Source: an uncultured Ruminococcus sp.
Lineage (GTDB): Bacteria; Bacillota; Clostridia; Oscillospirales; Acutalibacteraceae
Direction: 5' to 3'
Assembly: GCA_902767845.1 (NCBI GenBank)
Contig: CACXIV010000009.1
Span: forward strand, 62,001-126,000
Length of the DNA stretch: 64,000 nt
Below are positions 34,471 to 43,397 of this stretch, piece after piece. Position numbers and translations under genes: made by a program. The notes under the pieces were generated by a model that was given only the letters and a program-made list of their open reading frames with translations, did no database searches and was not told the origin of the DNA. Each line of letters begins with the position of its first letter. Within the stretch, counting starts at the first letter, position 1.

Positions 34471-35169
34471 TCAGCTTATCGCCTTTTGCAGCCGCGCCCT
34501 GAGCTCCTTTATTATCTTTTTTTCGAGCCGCGATATATACGACTGCGATATCCCCAGCTTATCCGCGACCTCCTTTTGAGTGTGCTCTTTTTTACCGTTC
34601 AGCCCGAATCTCAGCTCCATTATTCGGCGCTCCCTTTCGCTCAGTCCCGAGACCGCGCTCAGCACGAGCTTTCTCTCCACCTCGTTTTCAAGGCTTAAAT
34701 TTATCTCGTCCGCCTCAGTGCCGAGGATGTCGCACAGCAGCAGCTCGTTGCCGTCGTAATCGGTGTTCAGCGGCTCGTCGATCGAGATCTCGTTTTTTAG
34801 CTGGGAAGCCTTCCGCAAAAACATGAGTATCTCGTTTTCTATGCACCGCGAGGCGTAGGTCGCGAGCTTTATGTTTTTTTCGGGAGAAAACGTGTTCACT
34901 GCCTTTATCAGCCCGATCGTGCCGATGGAAATAAGATCCTCGGTGCCGGCGCTCGGCGACTCGAATTTTTTTGCGATATACACAACGAGCCTGAGATTAT
35001 GAACTATCAGTATCTCACGCGCGCTGTCGTCTCCGTCCGTGATCCGTCTCATTATCTCAAGCTCCTCGGCTTTGCTGAGCGGAGGAGGCAGGGTCTCGCT
35101 CCCGTTTATGTAAAACACCTCGCTGAAATTCAAAAAAATCAGCTTGATTTTAAGGATTATCCCAAGCAT
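34471..35169 (-). CDS. sigE: Sporulation RNA polymerase sigma factor SigE
   Basis: 232 residues. A pro-sequence-like N-terminus ([31 protein letters not shown]) precedes sigma-70 region 2 ([42 protein letters not shown], about residues 54-95), a region 3 and region 4 ([42 protein letters not shown]). The protein is made as inactive pro-sigma-E and runs the first mother-cell programme of sporulation. The gene order spoIIGA-sigE confirms the identity; sigG, often next, is not present here. Confidence 0.93.
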   Translation of the reverse strand: MLGIILKIKLIFLNFSEVFYINGSETLPPPLSKAEELEIMRRITDGDDSAREILIVHNLRLVVYIAKKFESPSAGTEDLISIGTIGLIKAVNTFSPEKNIKLATYASRCIENEILMFLRKASQLKNEISIDEPLNTDYDGNELLLCDILGTEADEINLSLENEVERKLVLSAVSGLSERERRIMELRFGLNGKKEHTQKEVADKLGISQSYISRLEKKIIKELRARLQKAIS

Positions 35170-35178
35170 ATTATTACC

Positions 35179-35964
35179 TCACTTTGTTATTTCATACGGC
35201 GCGATCGCCTTGATCTCGCTCTTTATTACGTTTTCGCACACGCCGATATACACGTCCCTGTCGATCCCGTTGACGGTCGCGCGGTCGGGCTTGTAGCCCT
35301 TTAGCAGCCCCTTGCCGCCGAGCGAATCGAACGGTATCACCCTCATTTTGCTCTCGTCAAGGACGATCCCCTTCAGCAGGCTTTTCTCGGCTATTATTAC
35401 ATATGACGATGAGAACGGTTCCCTTACGCTGCAGCCCGTATCCGAAACGGCGCTGAACGTCGCCGACCTTCCGCCGGATTCGACCGTGACCTCGCAAACG
35501 CTTTTGGAAATATCGCCCTTTGTAAGCCGTCTTATCAGCCTGAGAATATAGTAACAGATAAGGGTCAGAATAATCAGCAGGACAGGGGAAATGTCAAAAT
35601 ACACTACGTCGTTGAATATCGCCATGCCCTTTGGTCTGAAAGCGGTGTAAACGAATATCATAATTCCGCAAAAGAAAAATGATACCGCAAAATACACCGC
35701 GACGCGCTTGATATAGCTCTTTATATTCGTTCTGCCGAAGCTGACAAACACTATCGCCGCGGCGTAGGCGATATCGAGCAAAATATTAAGCCCGGTCGGT
35801 ATCTCGGGCAAAAGCGCCGTAAGGCTCAGTATTCCGCCGAGCATGCTGCCGAGTATCAGCCTGATAAGCCCGGCGCGGATACCGAGGAACTTCCTTACGC
35901 AGGCAAGCATAAAGAAGTCCGTAAATATATTTACCGTGATAAGAACGTCTATGTATACAGTCAC
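35179..35964 (-). CDS. spoIIGA: Sigma-E processing peptidase SpoIIGA
   Basis: 261 residues. Five membrane helices (about residues 1-145) start with VYIDVLITVNIFTDFFML, typical of PF03419, followed by a cytoplasmic aspartic-protease-like domain with SAVSDTGCSVREPFS (catalytic Asp) and VIPFDSLGGKGLLKGYKP. SpoIIGA dimerises and cleaves pro-sigma-E in the mother cell after a signal from the forespore (SpoIIR). The start is a GTG with a poor ribosome-binding site. sigE follows nine bases downstream. Confidence 0.93.
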   Translation of the reverse strand: MTVYIDVLITVNIFTDFFMLACVRKFLGIRAGLIRLILGSMLGGILSLTALLPEIPTGLNILLDIAYAAAIVFVSFGRTNIKSYIKRVAVYFAVSFFFCGIMIFVYTAFRPKGMAIFNDVVYFDISPVLLIILTLICYYILRLIRRLTKGDISKSVCEVTVESGGRSATFSAVSDTGCSVREPFSSSYVIIAEKSLLKGIVLDESKMRVIPFDSLGGKGLLKGYKPDRATVNGIDRDVYIGVCENVIKSEIKAIAPYEITK

Positions 35965-35979
35965 ACGATCACCGTTTTG

Positions 35980-36012
35980 ATTATCTCATACCGCGCCGAT
36001 AATAATTGTCAA
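35980..36012 (-). promoter_or_regulatory. Possible spoIIG-type promoter with long spacer
   Basis: On the minus strand TTGACA (36007-36012) and GATAAT (35980-35985) are separated by 21 bases, longer than normal, recalling the 22-base spacing of the Spo0A-activated spoIIG promoter of Bacillus subtilis. No perfect 0A box was seen. Confidence 0.35.
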
Positions 36013-36034
36013 AAAAAGTATTGGAGGTAAAAAT

Positions 36035-36121
36035 ATGCTTTTGGGTATTATCATAGGTACGTTCATCGGGGGATTTTTGGGAATTTCGCTGATGTGTATT
36101 TTATTTATGTCAAGGCAGTAA
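36035..36121 (+). CDS. DUF3789-type membrane microprotein
   Basis: 28 residues, ATG at 36035 with GGAGG 7-8 bases upstream. It begins MLLGIIIGTFIGGFLGIS, a single membrane helix with the glycine pattern of DUF3789 proteins, and ends LFMSRQ. A perfect 12-bp terminator follows three bases after the stop, which makes this a compact monocistronic gene. DUF3789 function is unknown. Confidence 0.75.
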   Translation: MLLGIIIGTFIGGFLGISLMCILFMSRQ

Positions 36122-36124
36122 AAA

Positions 36125-36166
36125 AAGCTGTCATCCTTTTTTTGAGGATGACAGCTTATCTTTTTG
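36125..36166. terminator. Bidirectional terminator
   Basis: A perfect 12-bp stem AAGCTGTCATCC/GGATGACAGCTT, with A-tract on the left and T-tract on the right. It serves the DUF3789 gene and the convergent degV gene. Confidence 0.9.
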
Positions 36167-36185
36167 TCGATTTATTATTTGAGCT

Positions 36186-37055
36186 TTATTTCAGATTGCG
36201 TTCTCCGAGGAAGAGCACAGCGAGCATGCCCGAGCCGACATGCGAGCCGATAACGGGTCCGATCTCCATGATCTCAACATGCTTGCAAAGACCCTTGACA
36301 GCCTTTTTCAGCTCCTTGGCGCCCTCGGGATTATCTGCGTGAGCAACAAAGCAGAGCTCCTTTTTCATATCACTGCTGTCGCGCTTGAATCTTTCAACGA
36401 GCGCGGGGATAACGTTGCTTTTGCCCCTGATCTTGCCTACGTTCACGAGCTTGCCCGTTTCGTCAACGCTGATGAGTGGCTTGATCTGCAGCGCCTTGCC
36501 GAAGGTTGCGGCGACTGTCGATATCCTTCCGCCTTTCTTGAGCAGGTCAAGGTCGTCGACCACGAACCAGTGCGCGATCCTGGGCTTGAGGTCGTTGATA
36601 TAGTCCGCGACCTCCTTCATCGAAGCGCCTTCCTTGTACTTTTTGCCTGCCATATATACAAGATATCCAAGTCCCGCGGAATCGCAGCAGGAGTCGATAA
36701 GCATGATCTTGCGCTTGGGATACTTCTCCATAAGCTCCTGGGCGGCGATCTTGCAGGTATTGAACGTACCGCTCAGTCCGGTGGAAATGCCCGTGTAAAG
36801 CACGTCCTTGCCTGCCTTGAGGTACGGCTCAAAGCGATTTTTGAAGCCGTCTATGTTTATCTGAGTGGTCTTGGGGATCGCTCCGTCGCGGATATGTCCG
36901 TAGAACTCCTCAAGTCCCATCATCCTGCAGTCGGGGTAGTGCAGGTAGAAATTTCCGTCTATCTCAAACTCCATCGGGATAACTTCAACGCCGATCTCGT
37001 CAACAAGGTCTTCTCTCAGATCGCAGGACGCGTCCGTCATAAATACATACTTCAT
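36186..37055 (-). CDS. DegV family fatty-acid-binding protein
   Basis: 289 residues. It has YVFMTDASCDL at the start, KTTQINIDGF, GISTGLSGTFNTCKIAA (fatty-acid head-group loop), DSCCDSAGLGYLVYMA and FVVDDLDLLKKGGRIS, covering the length of the DegV fold. Family members bind fatty acids, and FakB-type members present them to the kinase FakA; no fakA is nearby, so FakB function is possible but unproven. GGAG precedes the ATG. Monocistronic. Confidence 0.92.
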   Translation of the reverse strand: MKYVFMTDASCDLREDLVDEIGVEVIPMEFEIDGNFYLHYPDCRMMGLEEFYGHIRDGAIPKTTQINIDGFKNRFEPYLKAGKDVLYTGISTGLSGTFNTCKIAAQELMEKYPKRKIMLIDSCCDSAGLGYLVYMAGKKYKEGASMKEVADYINDLKPRIAHWFVVDDLDLLKKGGRISTVAATFGKALQIKPLISVDETGKLVNVGKIRGKSNVIPALVERFKRDSSDMKKELCFVAHADNPEGAKELKKAVKGLCKHVEIMEIGPVIGSHVGSGMLAVLFLGERNLK

Positions 37056-37161
37056 AACTCATACTCCTTTCTTTGCTGACTTTATTTTATCATCATAAGC
37101 TCCAAAAGTCAATGAATACAAAGGGGGAATTTCGCATATATATCGGCAGGGAGGAATGAGT

Positions 37162-37449
37162 ATGGAATGTAGGTTTTCCGACCTCAGACACAAGGAAGTC
37201 ATAAGCGAAATAGACGGTGTGAAAATTGGCTATATTGATGACCTCATATTGGATAAAAATAGTGCAAAAGTTGTAGCTTTTGTAATATTTGGTCGATTTT
37301 TCCTCTTTGGAATATTCGGAAAACGCGAAGATTATATTATTCCGTGGGAGAAAATAAGGCTGATCGGCGAGGACGCCGTCATAATTTCGTGCCGAACGCC
37401 GAAACCTCAAAAAAAGCCCAGAAAACGGCTGTTTTTCAGGGAAAATTAA
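37162..37449 (+). CDS. YlmC/YmxH family sporulation protein (PRC-barrel)
   Basis: 95 residues. The ATG at 37162 has GGAGG at 7 bases; the ATG at 37156 is too close to that site. CRFSDLRHKEVISEIDGVKIGYIDDLILD is the PRC-barrel opening shared by YlmC and YmxH, and EDYIIPWEKIRLIGEDAVII ends the domain. A basic tail follows. It is a small beta-barrel protein conserved in endospore formers with unknown molecular role. Confidence 0.88.
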   Translation: MECRFSDLRHKEVISEIDGVKIGYIDDLILDKNSAKVVAFVIFGRFFLFGIFGKREDYIIPWEKIRLIGEDAVIISCRTPKPQKKPRKRLFFREN

Positions 37450-37772
37450 AATTTTTTCAGTTTCTCAAGATTCGGCAGAATAAACATCAAATACGAATTA
37501 GATTTGTGCAAGATGTACAAGTTATAATTTCTTATTGCAATTAAAAATCGAGTTGTTACAAAATCATTACAAAAATTACAACCGATTTTGACGAGGCGGA
37601 CTTGCAATTTGACAAATTATGTGTTTTAATACACTTGAAATTGTGTGTTTGATAAAATTTTACGACTAAAGACGTTGCGCATTTCATCCAAAACACATCG
37701 CGGATATAAACCGACATAAACCTATTATATTCGCGTGTGCGATATGCGCAGTAACCAAGGGAGGACAAATTT
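37450..37772. other. AT-rich gene-free stretch
   Basis: Between the YmxH-like gene and the cell-wall hydrolase. No ORF with a ribosome-binding site, no clear promoter with correct spacing and no terminator hairpin was found. It contains two near-copies of ATTACAAAA (37564-37582). Confidence 0.5.
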
Positions 37773-38615
37773 TTGAGAACTTCAAACCTTAAACACTGCG
37801 GTAAAACAGAAAACAACGACAAGGCTGTCAAGCCCGTTAAAGTTAAGAAGGGCGTAAAGATCTTCTCCGCGATCTCCGCGGCAGCGATCACAGCGGCTAT
37901 TCTTATCATCCCGACAACGACCTTGGCGCCCAATGTAGACGCTCATGAGGACAGCAGGGCTGCTTCCTTCGCAGTCGGCGGAGTAAACGAGTTCTCCGCT
38001 GTTATCACAAACAACTGCACGGAGGTAACGCTTCCCACGGTAACAGAGCCTCAGGCTACCGCAGCACCCACCACCGCAAAACCCGAGGAATCCTCTAAGG
38101 AAGAATCCAAAGAGGAGGATAAGAAGGAAAACAAAGAGACAGAGAACGTGACCGAGGCTTCCGAGGAAGAGACTTCCTCTAAGGCGGAGGAGAGCGAGGA
38201 CGAATCCTCTGAGGACGAGACCTCCGAGTCTTCCGAATCAGCTTCTACCGGTTACGCAGGCAGCTTGAGCCTTTCTTCTTATGACAGAGCCAAGCTCGAA
38301 AGACTTGTAATGGGCGAGGCAGGCTCCACAGGCTACTACGGAGCTTCTCTTGTTGCTCAGTGCATCAGAGACGCTATGGTTCGCTCGAACACCACTTCGA
38401 TCGACGAGATCATCTGCGACTACGGCTATTACGGTTCTACCGGCACAGAGCCCAATTCAGCCGTTAAGGACGCCGTTTCTTTCATCTTCGATCAGGGCGG
38501 TTCGGCTGTTGACCACAGGATCATCGTGTTCTACATCGGACAGAGCGCTTGGCATGAAACTCAGACTTTCGTTACCGAGTATTGCGGAATGAGATTTTTC
38601 GATCTCAACGAGTAA
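37773..38615 (+). CDS. Cell wall hydrolase, SleB/Hydrolase_2 type
   Basis: 280 residues, TTG start with GGGAGG upstream. A basic N-terminus and hydrophobic segment (IFSAISAAAITAAILIIPTTTLA, about residues 30-52) act as signal peptide or anchor. A linker very rich in E, S, T and K (about 95-160) leads to the C-terminal catalytic domain: DRAKLERLVMGEAGSTGYYGASLVAQCIRDAM with the conserved glutamate in GEAG. SleB-type enzymes are lytic transglycosylases that degrade spore cortex, but vegetative homologues with signal peptides and linkers also exist. Ends at a strong terminator. Confidence 0.88.
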   Translation: MRTSNLKHCGKTENNDKAVKPVKVKKGVKIFSAISAAAITAAILIIPTTTLAPNVDAHEDSRAASFAVGGVNEFSAVITNNCTEVTLPTVTEPQATAAPTTAKPEESSKEESKEEDKKENKETENVTEASEEETSSKAEESEDESSEDETSESSESASTGYAGSLSLSSYDRAKLERLVMGEAGSTGYYGASLVAQCIRDAMVRSNTTSIDEIICDYGYYGSTGTEPNSAVKDAVSFIFDQGGSAVDHRIIVFYIGQSAWHETQTFVTEYCGMRFFDLNE

Positions 38616-38641
38616 TTAAAACATATTTAATTAACTTAAAG

Positions 38642-38679
38642 AAATCAAGTGTTTTCCAAAAAAAGCACTTGATTTTTTT
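38642..38679 (+). terminator. Terminator of the cell wall hydrolase gene
   Basis: A 10-bp stem AAATCAAGTG/CACTTGATTT and T-tract. Confidence 0.85.
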
Positions 38680-38696
38680 ATTTTTTATGGTATAAT
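38669..38696 (+). promoter_or_regulatory. rpsB-tsf promoter
   Basis: TTGATT (38669-38674, inside the preceding terminator), 16-base spacer and TGG-TATAAT (38691-38696), an extended -10. Confidence 0.6.
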
Positions 38697-38702
38697 ATAT
38701 AA

Positions 38703-38812
38703 GCATTTCGCACGCCGACGTCTGCCGGAAAGGTGTCCGCGGTTTTTTCGCGGCTAAATATACGGCAAAAATCAAGGCGCGGCGGAGGTTTTAACCTAAG
38801 GAGGAAATAAAA
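38703..38812 (+). promoter_or_regulatory. 5' leader of rpsB, possible autoregulatory structure
   Basis: About 110 untranslated bases with CCGCG/CGCGG (around 38739-38755) and AGGTT-TT-AACCT (38787-38798) just before AAGGAGG. It might be an S2-binding leader; I could not match it to a known motif. Confidence 0.3.
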
Positions 38813-39550
38813 ATGGCAGTAGTTTCTATGAAACAGCTTCTGGAGGCCGGCGTACACTTCGGTCACCAGACAAGAAGATGGAACCCCAAAATGGCGGAGT
38901 ACATCTTTACAGAACGTAACGGTATCTACATCATCGATCTTCAGAAGAGCGTAAAGAAGCTCGAAGAGGCTTACAACTTCGTTCGCGAGGTTTCGGCTGA
39001 GGGCAAGAACGTTCTTTTCGTAGGTACAAAAAAGCAGGCTCAGGATTCCATTAAGGAAGAGGCCGAGCGCGCGGGCGCTTTCTATGTAAACGCCAGATGG
39101 CTCGGCGGCATGCTCACAAACTTCTCAACTATCCGCAGAAGGATCGCTCGTCTTAAGCAGCTCCGCGCTATGCAGGAGGACGGCACTTTTGATCTCCTTC
39201 CCAAGAAGGAAGTTATCAAGCTCAACCTTGAGATCGAAAAGCTCGAGAAGTTCATGGGCGGTATCAAGGACATGACAGAGATGCCCGGCGCACTCTTCAT
39301 TGTAGATCCCAGAAAAGAGAGGATCGCCGTTCAGGAAGCCAAAAAGCTCAACATCCCGATTGTTGCTATCGTTGATACAAACTGCGATCCCGATGAGATC
39401 GACTACGTTATCCCCGGCAACGACGACGCTATCCGCGCTGTAAAGCTTATCGCCGGCGCTATGGCTAACGCTGTTATCGAGGGTAAAGAGGGTCAGATGG
39501 GCGCTGCGGCTGCTGAAGAGACAGCAGAGGAAGCTCCCGTCGAGGAATAA
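38813..39550 (+). CDS. rpsB: 30S ribosomal protein S2
   Basis: 245 residues. [26 protein letters not shown] at the N-terminus, [18 protein letters not shown] and [27 protein letters not shown] C-terminal motif (here GNDDAIRAV) define S2. The alanine/glutamate-rich tail is normal. AAGGAGG lies 8 bases upstream. Conserved order with tsf. Confidence 0.98.
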   Translation: MAVVSMKQLLEAGVHFGHQTRRWNPKMAEYIFTERNGIYIIDLQKSVKKLEEAYNFVREVSAEGKNVLFVGTKKQAQDSIKEEAERAGAFYVNARWLGGMLTNFSTIRRRIARLKQLRAMQEDGTFDLLPKKEVIKLNLEIEKLEKFMGGIKDMTEMPGALFIVDPRKERIAVQEAKKLNIPIVAIVDTNCDPDEIDYVIPGNDDAIRAVKLIAGAMANAVIEGKEGQMGAAAAEETAEEAPVEE

Positions 39551-39583
39551 TTTAATACCACTATTTGAAAGGATGTTTATATA

Positions 39584-40495
39584 ATGGCAGCATTTACAGC
39601 TCAGGATGTAAAAGCACTCAGAGAAAAAACAGGCTGCGGCATGATGGACTGCAAAAAGGCTCTCGTTCAGGCTGACGGCGATATGGATAAGGCTATCGAC
39701 TTCCTCAGGGAGCAGGGTCTTGCAAAGCAGGCTAAAAAGGCAAGCAGGATCGCTGCCGAGGGCGTTGCTTACGCCGTAACAAGCGACGACAACACAGTCG
39801 GCGTAGTGATCGAGGTTAACGCCGAGACAGACTTCGTCGCAAAGAACGACTCGTTCATGGACTTTGTTAAGGCTTGCGCCGATACGGTTATCGCAGAGAA
39901 TCCCGCCGACGTTGAGGCTCTCCTCGCGCTTAAGGCGGTCGGCTCAGACAAGACCGTTGCAGAGCTTCTCCAGGAGAAGGTTCTCACAATCGGCGAGAAT
40001 ATCCAGATCCGTCGTTTTGAGCGCATGGAAGGCGCTTGCGTAGCATATGTTCACGCAGGCGGAAAGATCGGCGTTCTCGTAAACTTTGCCACAGACGTTG
40101 CCGATAAGGACGGCTTTGTCGCTTACGGCAAGGACGTAGCGATGCAGATCGCTGCTCTCAACACTCAGTACCTCACAAGAAACGACGTTCCCGCCGAGGT
40201 CATCGACCACGAGAAGGAAGTTATGCGTCAGCAGGTAATCAACGAGGGCAAGCCCGAGGCTATCGCTGACAAGATCGTTATGGGCAAGATCAATAAGTAC
40301 TACAAGGAGAACTGCCTTGTTGATCAGGAGTTCGTTAAGGACAACAAGCTCACGGTCGCTCAGTACACAAAGAACACCGCCAAGGAGCTCGGCGGCAGCA
40401 TCGAGATCACAAAGTTCGTTCGCTTTGAAAAGGGCGAGGGAATCGAGAAAAGACAGGACGATTTCGCCGCAGAAGTAGCTTCAATGGTAAAATAA
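39584..40495 (+). CDS. tsf: Elongation factor Ts
   Basis: 303 residues, full length for the family. The N-terminal UBA-like domain (QDVKALREKTGCGMMDCKKALVQADGDMDKAIDFLREQGL) and the core with VNAETDFVAKNDSF are unmistakable. It regenerates EF-Tu-GTP. 33 bases after rpsB, and followed by a very strong terminator. Confidence 0.98.
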   Translation: MAAFTAQDVKALREKTGCGMMDCKKALVQADGDMDKAIDFLREQGLAKQAKKASRIAAEGVAYAVTSDDNTVGVVIEVNAETDFVAKNDSFMDFVKACADTVIAENPADVEALLALKAVGSDKTVAELLQEKVLTIGENIQIRRFERMEGACVAYVHAGGKIGVLVNFATDVADKDGFVAYGKDVAMQIAALNTQYLTRNDVPAEVIDHEKEVMRQQVINEGKPEAIADKIVMGKINKYYKENCLVDQEFVKDNKLTVAQYTKNTAKELGGSIEITKFVRFEKGEGIEKRQDDFAAEVASMVK

Positions 40496-40510
40496 TTTAT
40501 AAATGCGATC

Positions 40511-40548
40511 AGTGCGATAAAACCTTTCCGGTTTTATCGCACTTTTTT
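40511..40548 (+). terminator. rpsB-tsf terminator
   Basis: A perfect 14-bp stem AGTGCGATAAAACC/GGTTTTATCGCACT, loop TTTCC, then six T. Confidence 0.95.
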
Positions 40549-40568
40549 CATTTTTGATTATACAGTTG

Positions 40569-42008
40569 TCAGAATGTCAGTACATCCTTCATACACAGGT
40601 CGCTGGAATACTGGCTTGTCCGCACGGGGCTGTAATCGCGGATAATACACCAACTGTCAGCCGTGTCAACGCTTGTGAAATAAATGAAGGAAGATGCGCC
40701 GATCGAGAAGCGGTGCGGAGTTTCGCTTGCGAGAACATAATATTGTCCCGATGAATTGAATTGATAGATTTCGGTATAGCCGACGGAATTGAGGTATTCG
40801 GCGACATTCATGCCGTTTGCTCTTGCGGCGGTACATATCTCATTGATCTGCGCGGGAGAAACCGTGTAGTTGTTCTTGAAGAAGGAGTCATATGAAAGAG
40901 CCCAGTATCCGAAATTGACCATATCATAGTGATGCATGGTTAACACTCTGTTCTCGTTGCCGTGGTCGATAAAGGTTTTCGGGTCGATGCTGTTGATTTT
41001 TTCGCACTGCTTAAAAACGGCGGCGCAGGTTTCCGAAAGCTGATTCTCCATATTAACAATGTTATCGTAATGATTGTTCTCGATCAGTTTAGAATAGTCT
41101 TTCTTGATCACTTCGAGGTTAAGATTGTCGGGGTTGATTTTTGCAAGGGGAAGCTCGGTCGTTCTGCCTTCCGACTGCGCGGCGATCGCCTCCTGCGCTT
41201 TAAGTGATGACATTACCAACGTGTAGTAGCTCAGGTACTCTCTCATTACGTCTGCCATGATCGCGTCTGTCTTTTCAATCGGCGCTTTGGCGAACAGGTC
41301 ATCCTTGGCGTTTGATTCGTAAACCATATTAAAAAGTCCTTTGCTGCTGATTTTACTTGTGCCTGCCAGACAATCTCCGACGTTGATCAGATTTTTGACC
41401 GCATGGGTGGCGTCGCTCCACCGGTCTTCGGTGCCCATAGCGATGGCAAGCTCAACGAGCTTTTCGTCATCGTTGTATGCAGGGTCGTCAATACTGCCGA
41501 ATTTGGTGTTTATCACCTTGAAGTCGGTAGAAAGATCCTGATAATAGCCGTTGTAGGTGCTGAGCGTATTGGATTGATACATCTCTGAAATGATTTTTTC
41601 TGTGTTCTCGTCCAGCTTCGCCTCAACATGCTTTACATCCTTGTCAATATCAGAAAGCTTTTTGTCAAGCTCATCAAAGCGGATATCCAAATGGTAAGAA
41701 AGATCGCTGATTTGTTTGCTGATATCGTTTGTCGACAGCTCACCAAAGCCTAATTGATCCGCCATAAGATTTGAGAGCGGACCCGCGAAAATCTCACCGA
41801 CAACGGGAACCTCGCCAAACATGTTCTTGATGGCGTTTTCCATACCGCTGCGTCCCAGATCCGCCCAGTAGTCAGACACGGAACCGCCGACTTTTGCGTC
41901 ATCAACAGTCGCGGCTCCCACAGTAGTGGTGACGGCGGTGCCTACAGATAAGGCGGTCACGGTTGTCAATATGCCTGCAATAAATCTTTTTATGACGGTT
42001 TTTTTCAT
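40569..42008 (-). CDS. Secreted helical protein of unknown function (toxin-like architecture)
   Basis: 479 residues with a Sec signal peptide (basic start, then AGILTTVTALSVGTAVTTTVGA, cut near residue 33). The mature part has a hydrophobic helix-forming segment (VPVVGEIFAGPLSNLMADQLG, about residues 67-87), then a heptad-like coiled stretch (ISKQISDLSYHLDIRFDELD and KKLSDIDKDVKHVEAKLDE, about 97-140), a long helical region, and from about residue 395 a beta-rich C-terminal domain (YYVLASETPHRFSIGASSFIYFTS). That order resembles alpha-pore-forming toxins or delta-endotoxin-like proteins, which is only an architectural comparison. AGGAG lies 8 bases upstream. No immunity or transport gene is adjacent. 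Confidence 0.65.
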   Translation of the reverse strand: MKKTVIKRFIAGILTTVTALSVGTAVTTTVGAATVDDAKVGGSVSDYWADLGRSGMENAIKNMFGEVPVVGEIFAGPLSNLMADQLGFGELSTNDISKQISDLSYHLDIRFDELDKKLSDIDKDVKHVEAKLDENTEKIISEMYQSNTLSTYNGYYQDLSTDFKVINTKFGSIDDPAYNDDEKLVELAIAMGTEDRWSDATHAVKNLINVGDCLAGTSKISSKGLFNMVYESNAKDDLFAKAPIEKTDAIMADVMREYLSYYTLVMSSLKAQEAIAAQSEGRTTELPLAKINPDNLNLEVIKKDYSKLIENNHYDNIVNMENQLSETCAAVFKQCEKINSIDPKTFIDHGNENRVLTMHHYDMVNFGYWALSYDSFFKNNYTVSPAQINEICTAARANGMNVAEYLNSVGYTEIYQFNSSGQYYVLASETPHRFSIGASSFIYFTSVDTADSWCIIRDYSPVRTSQYSSDLCMKDVLTF

Positions 42009-42153
42009 AATGATTACTCCTTAGATTTTGATTTGAAAGCGGTTGTTTGTTGCTTTCACCGGAGTTATCATACTATACCGACCATAACAAAACCAATACA
42101 AAAAACGAAAGATAATGATTTTTTTACCTTGAAAAATATAATAGGATATCAAA

Positions 42154-42882
42154 TCAATTGCCGCCCTGTTCAACTTCCTTGATTTCGTCATTTGACGCTT
42201 GTTTAAGAGCGTATGTATCGAATGCCGCGTCCCTCGGCAGCTGGATATCAATTCTGTCCATTTTCTGTATCAGACATTCTCCCGAGCTCATCACTGCCTC
42301 GAACACGTGTCCTCCGAGCTTTCTGTCCTTTGAGATAAAGTGCATATGCCATCCCGAAGCGTTTATGCCGTCCATATAATCGGGGAAATACACGCATACC
42401 AGCGTTCCGTACAACTTTTCAAAGCTAAAATCCTTCTGTGTTTTTGAAAGAATAGTTTTCAAAGTAACGTGCTGCGAGCGATAGGGCGCTCCGGCACGCG
42501 CGCGTATCGTGTCAAACCATCCGTCTATCCGCGCGACATGGATACTGTTCAAGCCAAAATCATCGTCTATTATCATAGTCAGAGCAAGTTTTATGGCATC
42601 AATATCCTTCATTTCTCCCATTTCGATCATTCTGCCGTTTTTCAAAGAACCCGCGACCGCGAACGGTACTCCAGCCGAGTTTTCCGAGCGAACTATACTG
42701 CCGTCCTGCTTGGCCTGATAGCACACACCGTCAATAATGATCATCTCGCCGTCGACATTTTCAAAAGTGCCGAGCCCTGTATCGCCGTTTTGAAGCATCT
42801 CCTCTACCGTTACAACAGGTCTTGTATATCCGAGCGCTAACGCCTGCAGAGTAGATACCTGATATATTTTATTCGATTTCAT
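42154..42882 (-). CDS. alsD: Acetolactate decarboxylase
   Basis: 242 residues. Family signatures: TVEEMLQNGDTGLGTFENVDGEMIIIDG near the N-terminus and GTLVCVYFPDYMDGINASGWHMHFISKDRKLGGHVFE, which holds the zinc-binding histidines (HMH and GGH). It converts 2-acetolactate to acetoin. No acetolactate synthase (alsS) is adjacent, so acetolactate must come from branched-chain amino-acid synthesis or a distant gene. AGGAGG lies 8 bases upstream. Confidence 0.94.
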   Translation of the reverse strand: MKSNKIYQVSTLQALALGYTRPVVTVEEMLQNGDTGLGTFENVDGEMIIIDGVCYQAKQDGSIVRSENSAGVPFAVAGSLKNGRMIEMGEMKDIDAIKLALTMIIDDDFGLNSIHVARIDGWFDTIRARAGAPYRSQHVTLKTILSKTQKDFSFEKLYGTLVCVYFPDYMDGINASGWHMHFISKDRKLGGHVFEAVMSSGECLIQKMDRIDIQLPRDAAFDTYALKQASNDEIKEVEQGGN

Positions 42883-43082
42883 TTTGTCGTCCTCCTTTAT
42901 TTATATATTCATATTGATGTTGAGCTTACAGATCGTTTTGAGCCGCTGACGGATATTGTTCAGCGCAATATATAGCTCTCTTGAAAACATTATAAACGAA
43001 ACCAAAACATAAAACAATAAGTTTTGAAACAATAGGTTTTGAAAAATCGGGTTACGTTCCGGCAACATCCCCATAATCAAAG

Positions 43083-43123
43083 GGCTGCGAAGAATTAAGC
43101 TTGGCTTCATCCTTCGCAGTCCT
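43083..43123 (-). terminator. Hairpin after the CxxC microprotein gene
   Basis: GGACTGCGAAGG pairs with CTTCGCAGCC (minus strand) across about 18 bases. The tail CCTTTGATT is only weakly T-rich. Confidence 0.45.
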
Positions 43124-43130
43124 CTTTGGC

Positions 43131-43280
43131 TTACTTTTTTCTTGCCGCAGGCGGCTTCGCCTGAACAGGCTCCGCGTCCACAAATAAGTCCTTGTATCCG
43201 TTTTTGAGTCGCTTGCACTTCATGCAGTATACCCCTCTGCCGAGGTTGATGCAGTCGGCGCAGGTCTTTTTGTTTTCCAT
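43131..43280 (-). CDS. Small CxxC-CxxC protein
   Basis: 49 residues; ATG at 43280 with GGAGG 8 bases upstream. TCADCINLGRGVYCMKCKRL contains two CxxC pairs (cysteines at 7, 10, 19 and 22), a likely zinc ribbon, followed by a basic, proline/alanine-rich tail (PVQAKPPAARKK). Too short for standard gene callers and in a different frame from a longer spurious ORF. Unknown function; perhaps a nucleic-acid-binding or rubredoxin-like protein. Confidence 0.7.
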   Translation of the reverse strand: MENKKTCADCINLGRGVYCMKCKRLKNGYKDLFVDAEPVQAKPPAARKK

Positions 43281-43397
43281 ATCCAAAACCTCCAAGAAAA
43301 ATCAAACAAGAGGTATTGTAGCACAGAAAGTATTGCCGTGGTTTTCTTTAAAGAAAATTACAAAATTTTAATCGCCGAATCAAGGGTGAATTGCGTA

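Noticed and set aside
42901..43305. 134-codon minus-strand ORF
   Set aside because: Its frame lacks a ribosome-binding site at the start and crosses a hairpin; the overlapping 49-codon frame has GGAGG and a CxxC-CxxC core.
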